64,000 bases of DNA from Syntrophopropionicum propionicicum_A (GCF_048984525.1 NZ_JBMGJC010000010.1:89417-153416); one strand, 5' to 3'. Shown: positions 7,933 through 16,619, numbered from the stretch's first letter. The notes: generated from the letters alone by a model not told the origin. Made by a program: numbers and translations.

Positions 7933-8191
7933 CCCCCATGCCCTCCATAAAAAACTTTTTATGTTTTTTTCTACATAATTATCAAACTTCCTCTTCTGAA
8001 TAAGTATATTAAAATCAAAAGCAACTCAAATCTCTGAGACGCTTTTTTGCAGGAATGACGGACAACCTCTAGAGCCTAGGGGATTTACAATAGCTATTAA
8101 AAAAACGGAGCATATATTAAACTGCCGGCGTACCAGGCTGGCGGTTTAAACTTTTTCAGTAAATATGCAGTAAACGGGTAGATACAGCAAA
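7933..8191. other. Intergenic, no gene seen
   Basis: AT-rich spacer upstream of the DUF3800 gene. It contains the ribosome binding site of that gene and a few short imperfect palindromes (for example around the CTAG sites near 8071-8079). No open frame with a binding site was found. Confidence 0.4.
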
Positions 8192-8209
8192 GCTCCGGTT
8201 TCCCGGAGC
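8192..8209 (-). terminator. Probable terminator of tRNA-Arg(ACG)
   Basis: GCTCCGG-TTTC-CCGGAGC hairpin directly downstream of the tRNA on the minus strand, with a short T-containing tail. Confidence 0.6.
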
Positions 8210-8221
8210 CTTTAATTTCAG

Positions 8222-8298
<77 letters not shown>

Positions 8299-8478
8299 AT
8301 TTTTTTTAGCCTCGTTTCCGTGGCAAGTTCCATTGTAACAAAATCATAATAGCTAGTCAAGGCAAACCGGCTGGAAGCTTCAAATACCCGACATATTAAC
8401 TTCCGCTTATAGTAAAGAAAATTATAGTAAAGAAAAATATTTTTTAAATGGGACAGCATTTGTACTCCGCTTAATAAA

Positions 8479-9405
8479 ATGTTTAAAAACCTTTTTTGGC
8501 AGGTGTTCATGTTGTCCCACGCTGATAAAGCTGACGCGTCTCTAATAATCCCCTGTAAAAACGAAGGGCAAAACGTTAAAATGACGCTCGATTCGCTCCT
8601 GGCCGCGGCCCCGGCCGCCCGGGTGGAATACATTGTTGTAGACGACGGCTCCAACGACGGCTGCTGCGAATTTATAAAAGAAAACAATAAATACAGCAGC
8701 GTAAATCTTATTTCGTCCTCCCGGCTGGGGGTTTCACGGGCCAGGAACCTGGGCGCCTCGGCCTCCCGGGGCGAGTATCTAGTCTTCTGTGACGCCCATA
8801 TCACCGTTCCGGCAGGCTGGCCGGACAACCTGCTCAGCGCTTTTAACCTTGACGGGGTTGACGCTGTTTCTCCAGCTATCGGCTCCCTGGAAAACCCGGG
8901 CGCCACGGGATACGGCCAGACCTGGAACGAACGGCTCCAGGTGGCCTGGCTGCCGCCGCCGCCGGGTCTGAAAACCGCAGCAGTGCCCCTGCTGCCGGGA
9001 GGCTGTGTCGCCGCCCGCAGGGATGTATTCCGGCGGGCCGGAGGGTTCGACCCCGGCTTTATCGCCTGGGGCCACGAGGACGTGGAGTTTTCCCTCAAGC
9101 TCTGGCTGTTCGGGTACCGTTTATTCGTAGCGCCGCAGGTGAAAATCCTTCACCTTTTTCGCAGAAAACACCCCTACCCGGTAAAAATGGAACACTTCCT
9201 TTACAATATGCTGCGCTTGGCCTATTCCCATTTTAATAACGAACGGATCGGAAAAGTCCTGGACCTTATTGACGAAGCCGGCAGCGCCAAAAGAATAAAC
9301 GAGCGCGTTTTAAAGGGCGGTGCCGGCGAACAGCGCCTTGATTACTTTGCCCGCCGCAAACATGACGACGACTGGTTTATGCAAAAATTTCATATACCTT
9401 TTTAG
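8479..9405 (+). CDS. Family 2 glycosyltransferase
   Basis: A 308-residue soluble GT-A glycosyltransferase. Seen in order: SLIIPCKNEG near the N-terminus, VVDDGSNDG, FCDAHI (the DxD-like metal site), and WGHEDVEFSLKLW, the acceptor-side motif typical of GT2/GT27 enzymes. No membrane segment. The start is uncertain: ATG 8479 lacks a clear binding site; ATG 8509 has AGGTG but only 3 nt ahead. Single gene on the lagging strand between tRNAs, closed by a hairpin at 9431-9466. Sugar donor and acceptor cannot be told. Confidence 0.85.
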   Translation: MFKNLFWQVFMLSHADKADASLIIPCKNEGQNVKMTLDSLLAAAPAARVEYIVVDDGSNDGCCEFIKENNKYSSVNLISSSRLGVSRARNLGASASRGEYLVFCDAHITVPAGWPDNLLSAFNLDGVDAVSPAIGSLENPGATGYGQTWNERLQVAWLPPPPGLKTAAVPLLPGGCVAARRDVFRRAGGFDPGFIAWGHEDVEFSLKLWLFGYRLFVAPQVKILHLFRRKHPYPVKMEHFLYNMLRLAYSHFNNERIGKVLDLIDEAGSAKRINERVLKGGAGEQRLDYFARRKHDDDWFMQKFHIPF

Positions 9406-9430
9406 TTAGTTAATAAAAACGTTCACATTG

Positions 9431-9466
9431 AAAAAAGCGCATTTCCTTAAAGAAATACGCTTTTTA
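9431..9466. terminator. Bidirectional terminator
   Basis: AAAAAAGCG.ATTTC / GAAAT.CGCTTTTT with a 6-nt loop. Ends both the glycosyltransferase (+) and tRNA-Ser(GCT) (-). Confidence 0.8.
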
Positions 9467-9471
9467 TCTCA

Positions 9472-9566
9472 TGGCGGAGAGTGAGGGATTCGAACCCTCG
9501 ATACAGGTTTATGCCCGTATACTCGCTTAGCAGGCGAGCGCCTTCAACCTACTCGGCCAACTCTCC
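9472..9566 (-). tRNA. tRNA-Ser (GCT)
   Basis: Class II tRNA with long variable arm, GGAGAGT acceptor, encoded CCA, anticodon stem CTCGC/GCGAG around CTGCTAA, so anticodon GCT. Second of two tRNA-Ser genes downstream of serS. Confidence 0.93.
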
Positions 9567-9644
9567 ATAATCTATTTATAATATATTTTACAGTTTTATT
9601 GCCTTCCAGTCAAAATAACTGTAAAGATGCCGGGTATCAAATAT

Positions 9645-9734
9645 TGGCGGAGGGGGTGGGATTCGAACCCACGGGACCCGTTAAGGACCAACGGTTTTCA
9701 AGACCGCCTCCTTCAACCGCTCGGACACCCCTCC
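9645..9734 (-). tRNA. tRNA-Ser (TGA)
   Basis: Class II tRNA with GGAGGGG acceptor, encoded CCA, anticodon stem CGGT/ACCG around CTTGAAA, so anticodon TGA. Lies about 160 nt downstream of the serS stop in the same direction. Confidence 0.93.
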
Positions 9735-9897
9735 AATTTGGTCGTCGGTCGTCAGACGTCAGTAGTCGGATTGCTTGTTGGAAATCGCCTTTGGCTATTT
9801 CCTTTTTACTCTCGGTTGCCAAACGCATTATCAAGTCTAACATAGATTAAAAACGGTGTCAATAAACCAGCTTCAAACCGTTTTCGCGGTTTTTTCT

Positions 9898-11166
9898 TTA
9901 GCCGATTTTAGCCAAACCACCCATATATGGCCGCAGTGCCTCCGGTACCGTTACCGTCCCGTCGGCCTCCTGGCAGTTCTCCATGATCGCGGCTACCGTC
10001 CGGCCGACCGCCAGCCCGGAGCCGTTCAGGGTATGCGCCAGTTCAACCCGGCCTTTGTCGTTCCTGTATCTGATGCCGGCCCGGCGGGCCTGAAAATCCC
10101 CAAAGTTGCTGCAGGAGGAGATCTCCTTGTAATCCTGGTAGCTTGGCAGCCACACCTCAAGGTCATACGTTTTTGCCGATGAGAAGCCCATGTCGCCGGT
10201 GCACAGGACCACGGTCCGGTAGGGCAGCCCCAGGACCTGGAGGACTTTTTCCGCGTTGCCGGTCAGTTTTTCCAATTCGTCGTATGATTCTTCCGGCTTG
10301 CAGAACTTGACCAGCTCCACCTTGTTGAACTGGTGCAGCCGGATCAGGCCCCTGGTGTCCCGTCCGGCGGCGCCCGCCTCGGCCCTGAAACAGGCGCTGT
10401 AGGCGCAGTGCGAAATTGGCAGTTTCCCGCCGTCCAGGATCTCGTTGCGGTACAGGTTGGTTACCGGCACTTCAGCCGTGGGGATGAGGTAATATTCCGT
10501 ACCTTCTATTTTAAACATATCCTCGGCAAACTTGGGCAGCTGCCCGGTGCCGATCATGCTGTCGCGGTTTACCATGAAAGGTGGAAATATTTCAGTATAA
10601 CCGTGTTCACTGGTGTGCAGGTCCAGCATAAAGCTGATTACCGCCCGCTCCAGCTTCGCGCCGAGCCCCTTGTAAAAAAGAAACCTTGCGCCAGTGACTT
10701 TGCCGCCCCGCTCAAAGTCGAGTATATTCAGGTTTTCCCCGATTTCCCAGTGCGGCTTGGGAGTAAAGCCAAAGTCCCTCGGCTTCCCCCACTTGCGGAC
10801 AACGGGATTGTCGTCAGCGCTCTCTCCCACCGGCACAGACTCGTGCGGGATGTTTGGAATGTCCAGCAGGATTTCCTGCAGCCTGCCTTCCACTTCTTTA
10901 ATCTCTTCGTCTTTTTCTTTTATCGACCTGGAGAGGTCGCGCATTTCCAGTACCATGTCCGGCGCGTCTTTGCCGGCTTTTTTCAGCCGTCCTATCTCTT
11001 CTGAAACGACATTGCGCCGGTTTTTCATCTGTTCAACAACAAATAATTTTTCGCGGCGCTGCTCGTCAAGCTGGAGAAATTCTGTCAGTGAAAGGTTTGA
11101 TCCGCGGCTGGCCAGGGCTTCCTGTACCTTCTGCGGGTTGCCGCGCACAAATTTCAGATCAAGCAT
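9898..11166 (-). CDS. serS: Seryl-tRNA synthetase
   Basis: SerRS charges tRNA-Ser with serine. The 422-residue product starts at ATG 11166, 7-8 nt after GGAGG. It shows the N-terminal tRNA-binding coiled coil (about residues 30-110), then the class II catalytic core: motif 2 around FRAEAG and motif 3 near the C-terminus (NGSGLAVGRTVAAI). Two cognate tRNA-Ser genes follow downstream, and serA plus an aminotransferase lie upstream on the same strand. It has its own promoter at 11211-11240 after a terminator, so it is not simply part of the serA transcript. Confidence 0.97.
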   Translation of the reverse strand: MLDLKFVRGNPQKVQEALASRGSNLSLTEFLQLDEQRREKLFVVEQMKNRRNVVSEEIGRLKKAGKDAPDMVLEMRDLSRSIKEKDEEIKEVEGRLQEILLDIPNIPHESVPVGESADDNPVVRKWGKPRDFGFTPKPHWEIGENLNILDFERGGKVTGARFLFYKGLGAKLERAVISFMLDLHTSEHGYTEIFPPFMVNRDSMIGTGQLPKFAEDMFKIEGTEYYLIPTAEVPVTNLYRNEILDGGKLPISHCAYSACFRAEAGAAGRDTRGLIRLHQFNKVELVKFCKPEESYDELEKLTGNAEKVLQVLGLPYRTVVLCTGDMGFSSAKTYDLEVWLPSYQDYKEISSCSNFGDFQARRAGIRYRNDKGRVELAHTLNGSGLAVGRTVAAIMENCQEADGTVTVPEALRPYMGGLAKIG

Positions 11167-11210
11167 GTAATCTGCCTCCATTGGAAGTTAACGATCTGTA
11201 AAGCTTATCT

Positions 11211-11240
11211 ATTATACTACACGGACGCCAGGTTTGTAAA
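11211..11240 (-). promoter_or_regulatory. Probable serS promoter
   Basis: On the minus strand TTTACA (11235-11240) and TATAAT (11211-11216) with an 18-nt spacer, 45 nt ahead of the serS start. No T-box motif is present in this short leader. Confidence 0.7.
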
Positions 11241-11256
11241 ACTATGGATACACTGA

Positions 11257-11278
11257 AAAGGCGCCCGCAAAGGCGCCT
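11257..11278 (-). terminator. Terminator between serA and serS
   Basis: AGGCGCC / GGCGCCT hairpin followed by TTTT on the minus strand. Separates the serA transcript from the serS promoter. Confidence 0.6.
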
Positions 11279-11310
11279 CAACAGACTTGTGTCTTTATAA
11301 ACATACTGGG

Positions 11311-11389
11311 ATGGCGGGCTGAAGCCCGCCCTACAGAATTGGGGGAGGCCCCGATCAGGATCCTGTAGGTGCGGCTTCAGCCGCACATC
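11311..11389. repeat. Two GC-rich REP-like palindromes
   Basis: GGCGGGCTGAAGCCCGCC (11313-11330) and GTGCGGCTTCAGCCGCAC (near 11368-11385) are two near-perfect GC-rich palindromes flanked by CTACAG/CTGTAG. They look like a paired BIME/REP unit. Confidence 0.6.
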
Positions 11390-11420
11390 TTTGGCGGGAT
11401 GGGGACCCACCTTACATTTG

Positions 11421-11516
11421 TCAGCAAACTCGTGTCTTAACAAACATACTATGACAGAGGAATGGGGACACACCTCTGTTTAGGGCTTGCCTTCGCATAC
11501 GAGGTATGTCCCCGAA
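11421..11516 (+). repeat. GGGGACA palindromic element, copy 1
   Basis: One of four copies of a roughly 100-bp element: ACTCGTGTCTTA, then CATACTATGACAGAGG, then AATGGGGACACACCTCTGT, and at the far end GAGGTATGTCCCCGA. ACAGAGG/CCTCTGT and GGGGACA/TGTCCCC form the inverted arms. This copy ends 3 nt before the serA stop codon. Confidence 0.75.
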
Positions 11517-11519
11517 TTT

Positions 11520-13100
11520 TTAGATGCTGACGTTTTTAACACCCAGCACCCCGTCGATCTTGGCGATCTCCGCCAGTGTCTCATCCGGAACAGGGCCGTC
11601 GACGCTGAGCAGCATAACGGCTTTTCCGCCGACTACCTTGCGCCCGACCTGCATCGCCGAGATGTTCACGTTATGGGCGCCGATGAGGTTGCCCACCGGC
11701 CCGATAATCCTCGGTTTGTCAATGTGCGGCACATAAAGGATATGCCCTTCGGGGACCGCGTCGACGTGGTAGCCGTTTATGGATACTATGCGTGGGTCGT
11801 GTCCCCTGAACACAGTGCCTTCTACAGAAATATCATCATTGTCTGATACTGCCTGCACTGAAATCAGGTTGGCGTAGTCTCCTTCTTTTTCCGCCTGTTT
11901 TTGGACGACGGTGATGCCCCGGTTTCTTGCCAGGAGCGGGGCGTTTACATAGTTGACCATCTCCTGCAGGATGTTGTCAAGAAAACCCTTTAACAACGCG
12001 GTAGTTATAGGCACTACCTCCTGGTTGGCCAGGTCGCCGCTGTAGGTGATCTCTATTTTATTAACCCGCCCGTCGATCAGCTGGGCGGTAAACCGGCCCA
12101 TCTTTTCGGCCAGCGGCAAAAACGGTTTGACTACAGCCATGATTTTCGGGCTGAGGGACGGAATATTCACCGTGTTTTTCACTAAGTCCCCTTTCAGCGC
12201 GGATACAACCTCTTCGGCAACATCAACGGCCACGCACAGCTGCGCTTCAGATGTTGACGCGCCCAGGTGGGGTGTGGCGATAAAGTTGTTTAATTCAAAA
12301 AGAGGGCTGTCGGTATTAGGTTCTTTTTCAAAAACATCCAGCGCCGCCCCGGCAACCTTGCCTGATTTCATTGCCTCATACAGGGCAGCTTCGTCTATCA
12401 CGCCGCCCCGGGCACAGTTGACAATCCTTACTCCCGGCTTCATCAAATCAAAAGCTTCTTTGCCCAGGAGGTACCTGGACTCCTTGGTCAGGGGCAGGTG
12501 CACAGTGATAAAGTCTGCTGTTTTGAATACTTCTTCCAGGGGCAGGAGCTTGACACCCTGCATTTCCGCTTTTTCCTCGGTGATATATGGGTCGTAGGCC
12601 ACGATTTTCATTTCCATACCTTGCGCCCGCTTGGCCACGGCCGAGCCGATCCGTCCCAGGCCGATTACGCCGAGGACCTTATCCCTGAGCTCAACACCCT
12701 TGTACGCCTTTTTGTCCCATTTGCCCGCGCGCAGGCTGGCGTTGGCCTGGGGAATGTTGCGGGCCAGGGCCTGCATCATGGCCATGGTGAGCTCGGCCAC
12801 CGCTATTGTATTACCGCCCGGCGCGTTCACCACGAGGACTCCCCTGGCGGTGGCGGCGGCAATATCTATATTGTCCACGCCCACCCCGGCGCGGCCGACT
12901 ACTTTCATTTTCGCGGCGTGCTCCAGCACCCTGGCGGTTACCTTGGTGGCGCTGCGCACTATCATCCCGTCGTAGTCGCCGATAATTTCAACAAGCTCGT
13001 CCTCGGTCATTTTGTTTCTGGTATCGATTTCAATATCAGGCTCACGCCTAAGGGCCTGCAGGCCCTCTTCTTCAACGTTGTCCAGCACAAGTACTTTCAT
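11520..13100 (-). CDS. serA: D-3-phosphoglycerate dehydrogenase
   Basis: SerA oxidises 3-phosphoglycerate, the first step of serine synthesis. The 526-residue product starts at ATG 13100 after GGGGAGG. It has the split substrate domain, the Rossmann NAD site (VIGLGRIGSAVAKRA, near residue 145), the catalytic HLPLT and ATPHLG segments, an intervening domain (about 315-445) and a C-terminal ACT domain (from about 453) that senses serine. Length matches the long, feedback-inhibited bacterial form. It lies 7 nt downstream of the aminotransferase stop, so both are under the T-box leader at 14304-14545. Confidence 0.97.
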   Translation of the reverse strand: MKVLVLDNVEEEGLQALRREPDIEIDTRNKMTEDELVEIIGDYDGMIVRSATKVTARVLEHAAKMKVVGRAGVGVDNIDIAAATARGVLVVNAPGGNTIAVAELTMAMMQALARNIPQANASLRAGKWDKKAYKGVELRDKVLGVIGLGRIGSAVAKRAQGMEMKIVAYDPYITEEKAEMQGVKLLPLEEVFKTADFITVHLPLTKESRYLLGKEAFDLMKPGVRIVNCARGGVIDEAALYEAMKSGKVAGAALDVFEKEPNTDSPLFELNNFIATPHLGASTSEAQLCVAVDVAEEVVSALKGDLVKNTVNIPSLSPKIMAVVKPFLPLAEKMGRFTAQLIDGRVNKIEITYSGDLANQEVVPITTALLKGFLDNILQEMVNYVNAPLLARNRGITVVQKQAEKEGDYANLISVQAVSDNDDISVEGTVFRGHDPRIVSINGYHVDAVPEGHILYVPHIDKPRIIGPVGNLIGAHNVNISAMQVGRKVVGGKAVMLLSVDGPVPDETLAEIAKIDGVLGVKNVSI

Positions 13101-13107
13101 CGTATGA

Positions 13108-14253
13108 CTACCTCCCCAAAAATACTTCCTGGGCCGCCTTAACGCCAACTCCCATCTCTACGGGATAGCCGGCCTGCGCGAGGCCCATTTCAAGAGCGCT
13201 TACCGCGATTATGACATCCATTTTGTCGCAAAATCCCATGTGGGCAATCCGGAAGGCTTTACCCTTGATAGGTCCCTGCCCGCCGGCAAAAGTCACACCG
13301 TAATTTTTTTTGATTATTTTGCGCAGATCGTCGGCGCCTATGTTTTCCGGGCCCCACACGGCAGTCAGCACGTTTGATGCGCAGCGGTCCTCCGCCAAAA
13401 GTTTCAAACCCAGCGCTTTAACGGCGGCACGGGTGGCTCTGGCCAAAATGGCGTGGCGCTTGTATACGTTATCCATCCCTTCCGCCAGCATCATGTCCAG
13501 CGACGCGTCAAGCCCGTAGAACAGCGAAACGGAAGGTGTATAAGCCGTGTTCCACTTGTCATAAACTTTTTTGAAAGCCGGCAGGCTGAAATAAAACCGG
13601 GGGGATTTATTTTTCTTCGATACTTCCCAGGCCTTGTCGCTGACACTTACCATGGCCAGGCCGGGCGGGAGCATAAATGCCTTCTGGGAAGCTGTGCAGA
13701 GCATATCCACGCCCCACTCGTCCACTTTTATTTCTATGCCGCCCACGCCGCTGACACCGTCTACCAGCAGCACCGCGGGGGTTTTCGCCACCAGGGCGCC
13801 GATGCCCTCTATATCGTTGCATACACCGGTGGATGTTTCGTTCTGGGTGGCCAGCACAACCTTGACATCGGGGTGCTCAGCCAGTTTCTCCTTGACCACA
13901 TTTAGATCCACATCGTTGCCGTAACCGAAGTTCACCTCTATCACTTCGCCGTTGTAAGCCTTGGCGATGTTGGCAAAACGCTCTCCAAAATTACCTGTAA
14001 TCAGGGAAAGGACCTTGTCTCCGGGGCTCACTGTATTGGCTATGGCCGTCTCCAGGGCGCCGGTGCCGGTATTTGTAATTACAAAGACGTCGTTTTTGGT
14101 CTGGAAAACCTTTTGCACTTTTTTAACGATCTGTTCGTGCATCTGGGCAAAATTTTCAGTCCTGTGGCCGATGATAGGCATCGATATGGCTGCTGTTACC
14201 GTCGGAGGCACAGGTGTCGGTCCTGGTATCATTAGGTATTGTTTGTCCTGCAT
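13108..14253 (-). CDS. Class V aminotransferase (serine-pyruvate / alanine-glyoxylate type)
   Basis: A 381-residue PLP enzyme. It opens MIPGPTPVPP, which is diagnostic of the serine-glyoxylate/alanine-glyoxylate aminotransferase subgroup. The PLP lysine lies in TASQKAFMLPPG. ATG 14253 follows GGGGA at about 10 nt; ATG 14274 has no binding site. Pairing with serA suggests that it acts as the phosphoserine aminotransferase or in serine/glyoxylate exchange in this organism, since no classical serC is nearby. That is inference from operon structure. Confidence 0.92.
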   Translation of the reverse strand: MQDKQYLMIPGPTPVPPTVTAAISMPIIGHRTENFAQMHEQIVKKVQKVFQTKNDVFVITNTGTGALETAIANTVSPGDKVLSLITGNFGERFANIAKAYNGEVIEVNFGYGNDVDLNVVKEKLAEHPDVKVVLATQNETSTGVCNDIEGIGALVAKTPAVLLVDGVSGVGGIEIKVDEWGVDMLCTASQKAFMLPPGLAMVSVSDKAWEVSKKNKSPRFYFSLPAFKKVYDKWNTAYTPSVSLFYGLDASLDMMLAEGMDNVYKRHAILARATRAAVKALGLKLLAEDRCASNVLTAVWGPENIGADDLRKIIKKNYGVTFAGGQGPIKGKAFRIAHMGFCDKMDVIIAVSALEMGLAQAGYPVEMGVGVKAAQEVFLGR

Positions 14254-14303
14254 TTTTATAATATCCCCTTTCATTAAAATAAAATTTTCAGCCTAAAATA
14301 TTT

Positions 14304-14545
14304 AAACCCCCCGTCTCTGTAAAATTATACAGGGACGAGAGGTTACTCCCGCGGTGCCACCCTTATTGACCGGATATTATCCGGTCCTCTCGAGCATGTG
14401 ATAACGGGAACTGCCCGTGCCCGCCTACTGCTGCTTTCAGCGGACCCCCTCGGGGGAGCCTTTTCGTCCTGACGAAATTACCGGTTCTCAGCCACCACCG
14501 GCTCTCTTAAAATTTCGGCGGATTACTTTACCCCTTCACCGGGTT
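14304..14545 (-). promoter_or_regulatory. T-box leader of the aminotransferase-serA operon
   Basis: On the minus strand the leader has the T-box GGGTGGCACCGCGG (14348-14362), a Stem I with AGTA and AAGAGAG elements, and a distal helix CGAAATT/AATTTCG. A terminator hairpin (CGTCCCTGT/ACAGAGACG, 14312-14336) precedes the first gene. Uncharged cognate tRNA should stabilise the antiterminator and switch on the operon. tRNA-Ser is expected from the genes controlled. I could not fix the specifier codon: the strand after GAA reads AAGGCTCCC and the register is unclear. Confidence 0.88.
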
Positions 14546-14572
14546 AGTATGTGTCGATTAAATATGTTTAAA

Positions 14573-14601
14573 ATATTACTACACCTAAGATTGATTTGCA
14601 A
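14573..14601 (-). promoter_or_regulatory. Promoter of the T-box operon
   Basis: TTGCAA (14596-14601) and TAATAT (14573-14578) with a 17-nt spacer on the minus strand, about 30 nt ahead of the T-box structure. Confidence 0.6.
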
Positions 14602-14671
14602 TAGCGATTTATAATTACGCGCTATTTTAAATATTTAGAGATTTTACCTTTTAATTTGTTAATTTGTGTTG

Positions 14672-15259
14672 CTATTTTTTATCTGTGTCGTTTTGCACAC
14701 ATTTTTCAAGAAAATATTTGTGGATGCGGAGATCGCCCGTTAGTTCCGGGTGAAAAGCAGCTGCCAGGAACCTGCCCTGCCGGGCCAACACAATTTTTTC
14801 ACGGAATGTGGCCAGTACTTCCACGTCGCTGCCGGTCTCAATGATATAAGGAGCCCTGATAAACACAGCCCGGAATGGCTGCCCGCCTATGGCCGTTATG
14901 TCCAGGCCGGCTTCAAAGCTGTCCACCTGCCGGCCGAAGGCGTTTCTCTCAACACGGATATCCATCAGCCCCAGGCGAGGCTGCGTGGAGCCTTCGATTT
15001 CCCTGGCCAGCATAATCAGGCCCGCACATGTGCCGAATATGGGCAGCCCCTCCCGCCCCATTTTAACAATCGGCTCAAAAAGCCTGAACTCGTTTAAAAG
15101 TTTGCCGATAGTAGTGCTTTCTCCGCCGGGGATAATCAACGACGAGATTTTATCAAGCTGCTGCGGCTTTCTTATCTGTTCGGCTTCCACTCCGCAGGCG
15201 GCCAGAATATTCTCGTGCTCTCTGAAAGCCCCCTGCAGGGCCAGGACCCCCACTTTCAT
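14672..15259 (-). CDS. pdxT: Pyridoxal 5'-phosphate synthase glutaminase subunit
   Basis: PdxT hydrolyses glutamine and passes ammonia to PdxS for PLP synthesis. The 195-residue product starts at ATG 15259 (AGGA 8 nt ahead); TTG 15268 would overlap. Class I glutamine amidotransferase signatures: GVLALQGAF, the PGGEST oxyanion loop, nucleophile Cys in FGTCAGLI, and His/Glu in AAFHPELT. pdxS is upstream on the same strand, separated by a repeat element. PLP is also the cofactor of the neighbouring aminotransferase. Confidence 0.97.
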   Translation of the reverse strand: MKVGVLALQGAFREHENILAACGVEAEQIRKPQQLDKISSLIIPGGESTTIGKLLNEFRLFEPIVKMGREGLPIFGTCAGLIMLAREIEGSTQPRLGLMDIRVERNAFGRQVDSFEAGLDITAIGGQPFRAVFIRAPYIIETGSDVEVLATFREKIVLARQGRFLAAAFHPELTGDLRIHKYFLEKCVQNDTDKK

Positions 15260-15308
15260 ATCCAACATCCTTTAAAAATAATTAACTTCTATAATCAAAG
15301 CCATACCG

Positions 15309-15432
15309 ATCGGGGTCATACCTCAGCTTTTCCAATCGGGGACATTCCTCGCATGCAGGAATGCCTGTGAGAAAGAGGTGTCCCCATTCCTCTGTCATAG
15401 TATGTTTTCTAAGACACGAGTCTGCCGACATA
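15309..15432 (-). repeat. GGGGACA palindromic element, copy 2
   Basis: Same element as at 11421, in reverse orientation and longer. It carries ACTCGTGTCTTAG, GACAGAGGAATGGGGACAC, and two terminal TGTCCCC/TGACCCC-type arms (GCGAGGAATGTCCCCGAT). A further partial arm (GAGAGGTGTCCCCATTCCG) lies at 15442-15465. It fills the pdxS-pdxT gap. Confidence 0.75.
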
Positions 15433-15498
15433 GGTGAGAGGTGTCCCCATTCCGCTGTCTGGTTACATCAAACCATCCAGGCCTCTCTCATTAATAAT

Positions 15499-16383
15499 TT
15501 ACCAGCCGCGGTCCTGCATCCTCTGTTCAGGGGCTATAGTCTGTATTTCCAGGCCGGGCATGGCCTCACCCAGGCCTTTGGAGATTTCGGCCAGAATTTG
15601 CGGGTCGTTATAGTGAGTGGTGGCCGCAACGATTGCTTTTGCCCTGGCGGCTGGATCTTTTGATTTGAATATGCCGGAACCGACAAAGATGCCGTCGCAG
15701 CCCAGGCTCATCATTAAAGCCGCGTCTGCGGGGGTGGCTATGCCTCCGGCGGCAAAGTTCACCACCGTCAGGCGCCCGGATTCCGCTACCTCCAATAAAA
15801 GGTGGTACGGGGCGCCCATATCTTTCGCCGCGGACATTAATTCCTCTCTCGGCATATTCTGAACGCGCCTGATCTCTCCCATTACCATTCTCATATGCCT
15901 TACAGCCTCAACCACGTTTCCGGTGCCGGGCTCTCCTTTGGTCCTGATCATCGCCGCTCCCTCGCCAATGCGCCTGAGTGCTTCCCCCAAATTGCGGGCG
16001 CCGCAAACAAAGGGCACGTTGAAGGAGTTTTTATCTATGTGGAAGTTTTCATCCGCCGGGGTGAGCACTTCACTTTCGTCAATATAGTCCACGCCCAGCG
16101 CTTCCAGGATCCGGGCTTCAACAAAATGGCCGATGCGTGCTTTGGCCATTACAGGAATGGTTACAGAATCCATAATGCGTGTAATTATAGTGGGGTCGGC
16201 CATTCTGGCCACACCTCCGGCAGCCCTTATATCCGCCGGAACCCGTTCCAAAGCCATTACAGCGCAAGCCCCTGCCTCTTCCGCTATCTTAGCCTGCTCG
16301 GGAGTCGTGACATCCATGATCACGCCGCCCTTTAACATTTCAGCAAGGCCTTTTTTTACAGTCCAGGTTCCCTTTTCAACCAC
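15499..16383 (-). CDS. pdxS: Pyridoxal 5'-phosphate synthase lyase subunit
   Basis: PdxS condenses ribose 5-phosphate, glyceraldehyde 3-phosphate and ammonia into PLP. The 294-residue length is exactly the family norm when started at GTG 16383, 7 nt after GGAGG; TTG 16398 would overlap that site. Family hallmarks seen: GGVIMDV with the first catalytic Asp, MAKARIGHFVEA with catalytic Lys, the DESEVLTPAD segment and the phosphate-binding NFAAGGIATPADAA. Works with PdxT downstream. Confidence 0.97.
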   Translation of the reverse strand: MVEKGTWTVKKGLAEMLKGGVIMDVTTPEQAKIAEEAGACAVMALERVPADIRAAGGVARMADPTIITRIMDSVTIPVMAKARIGHFVEARILEALGVDYIDESEVLTPADENFHIDKNSFNVPFVCGARNLGEALRRIGEGAAMIRTKGEPGTGNVVEAVRHMRMVMGEIRRVQNMPREELMSAAKDMGAPYHLLLEVAESGRLTVVNFAAGGIATPADAALMMSLGCDGIFVGSGIFKSKDPAARAKAIVAATTHYNDPQILAEISKGLGEAMPGLEIQTIAPEQRMQDRGW

Positions 16384-16470
16384 GAAAAATGCCTCCAATC
16401 AAGTCCTTTTAACTATCAAATTATTCTATAATAATTTATATTCAAAAACAAGTAAATCTGTTGGGATAAC

Positions 16471-16493
16471 AAAAAAACGCCCTTAAAGGCGTT
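16471..16493 (-). terminator. Terminator of the small peptide gene
   Basis: AACGCC-TTTAAG-GGCGTT followed by a run of T on the minus strand, 13 nt after the stop of the gene at 16506-16619. Confidence 0.8.
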
Positions 16494-16505
16494 AACAAAT
16501 TTCTG

Positions 16506-16619
16506 TCATTCTACGAAAGGGCGTATATAGTAAAGCGTCTTTTCGAGAAGGGCGCCCGCGCTTAGCGATAATGAAACGGACAGGACCAGCATAAAAAATA
16601 TTAATAATTTTTTCTTTAT
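16506..16619 (-). CDS. Signal-peptide-like 37-residue peptide with AUA start
   Basis: A free-standing small gene between gyrA and pdxS. A strong GGGAGGGG (16629-16636) lies 9 nt before an ATA codon at 16619. From that codon the product reads like a signal peptide: KKK, a 16-residue hydrophobic core (LLIFFMLVLSVSLSLS), AGA, then a short polar tail ending RPFVE. The first in-frame ATG (16592) is 36 nt from the ribosome binding site, which is too far, and would delete the basic N-terminus. A promoter lies ahead (16647-16677) and a terminator behind. Either AUA is used as start, or the gene is decayed. No family recognised. Confidence 0.5.
   Translation of the reverse strand: MKKKLLIFFMLVLSVSLSLSAGALLEKTLYYIRPFVE

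Noticed and set aside
14410..14500. Assigning the T-box specifier as Ser (UCC), Gly (GGC) or Ala (GCU)
   Set aside because: The strand after GAA (AAGGCTCCC) allows more than one register; without a covariance alignment none is secure.
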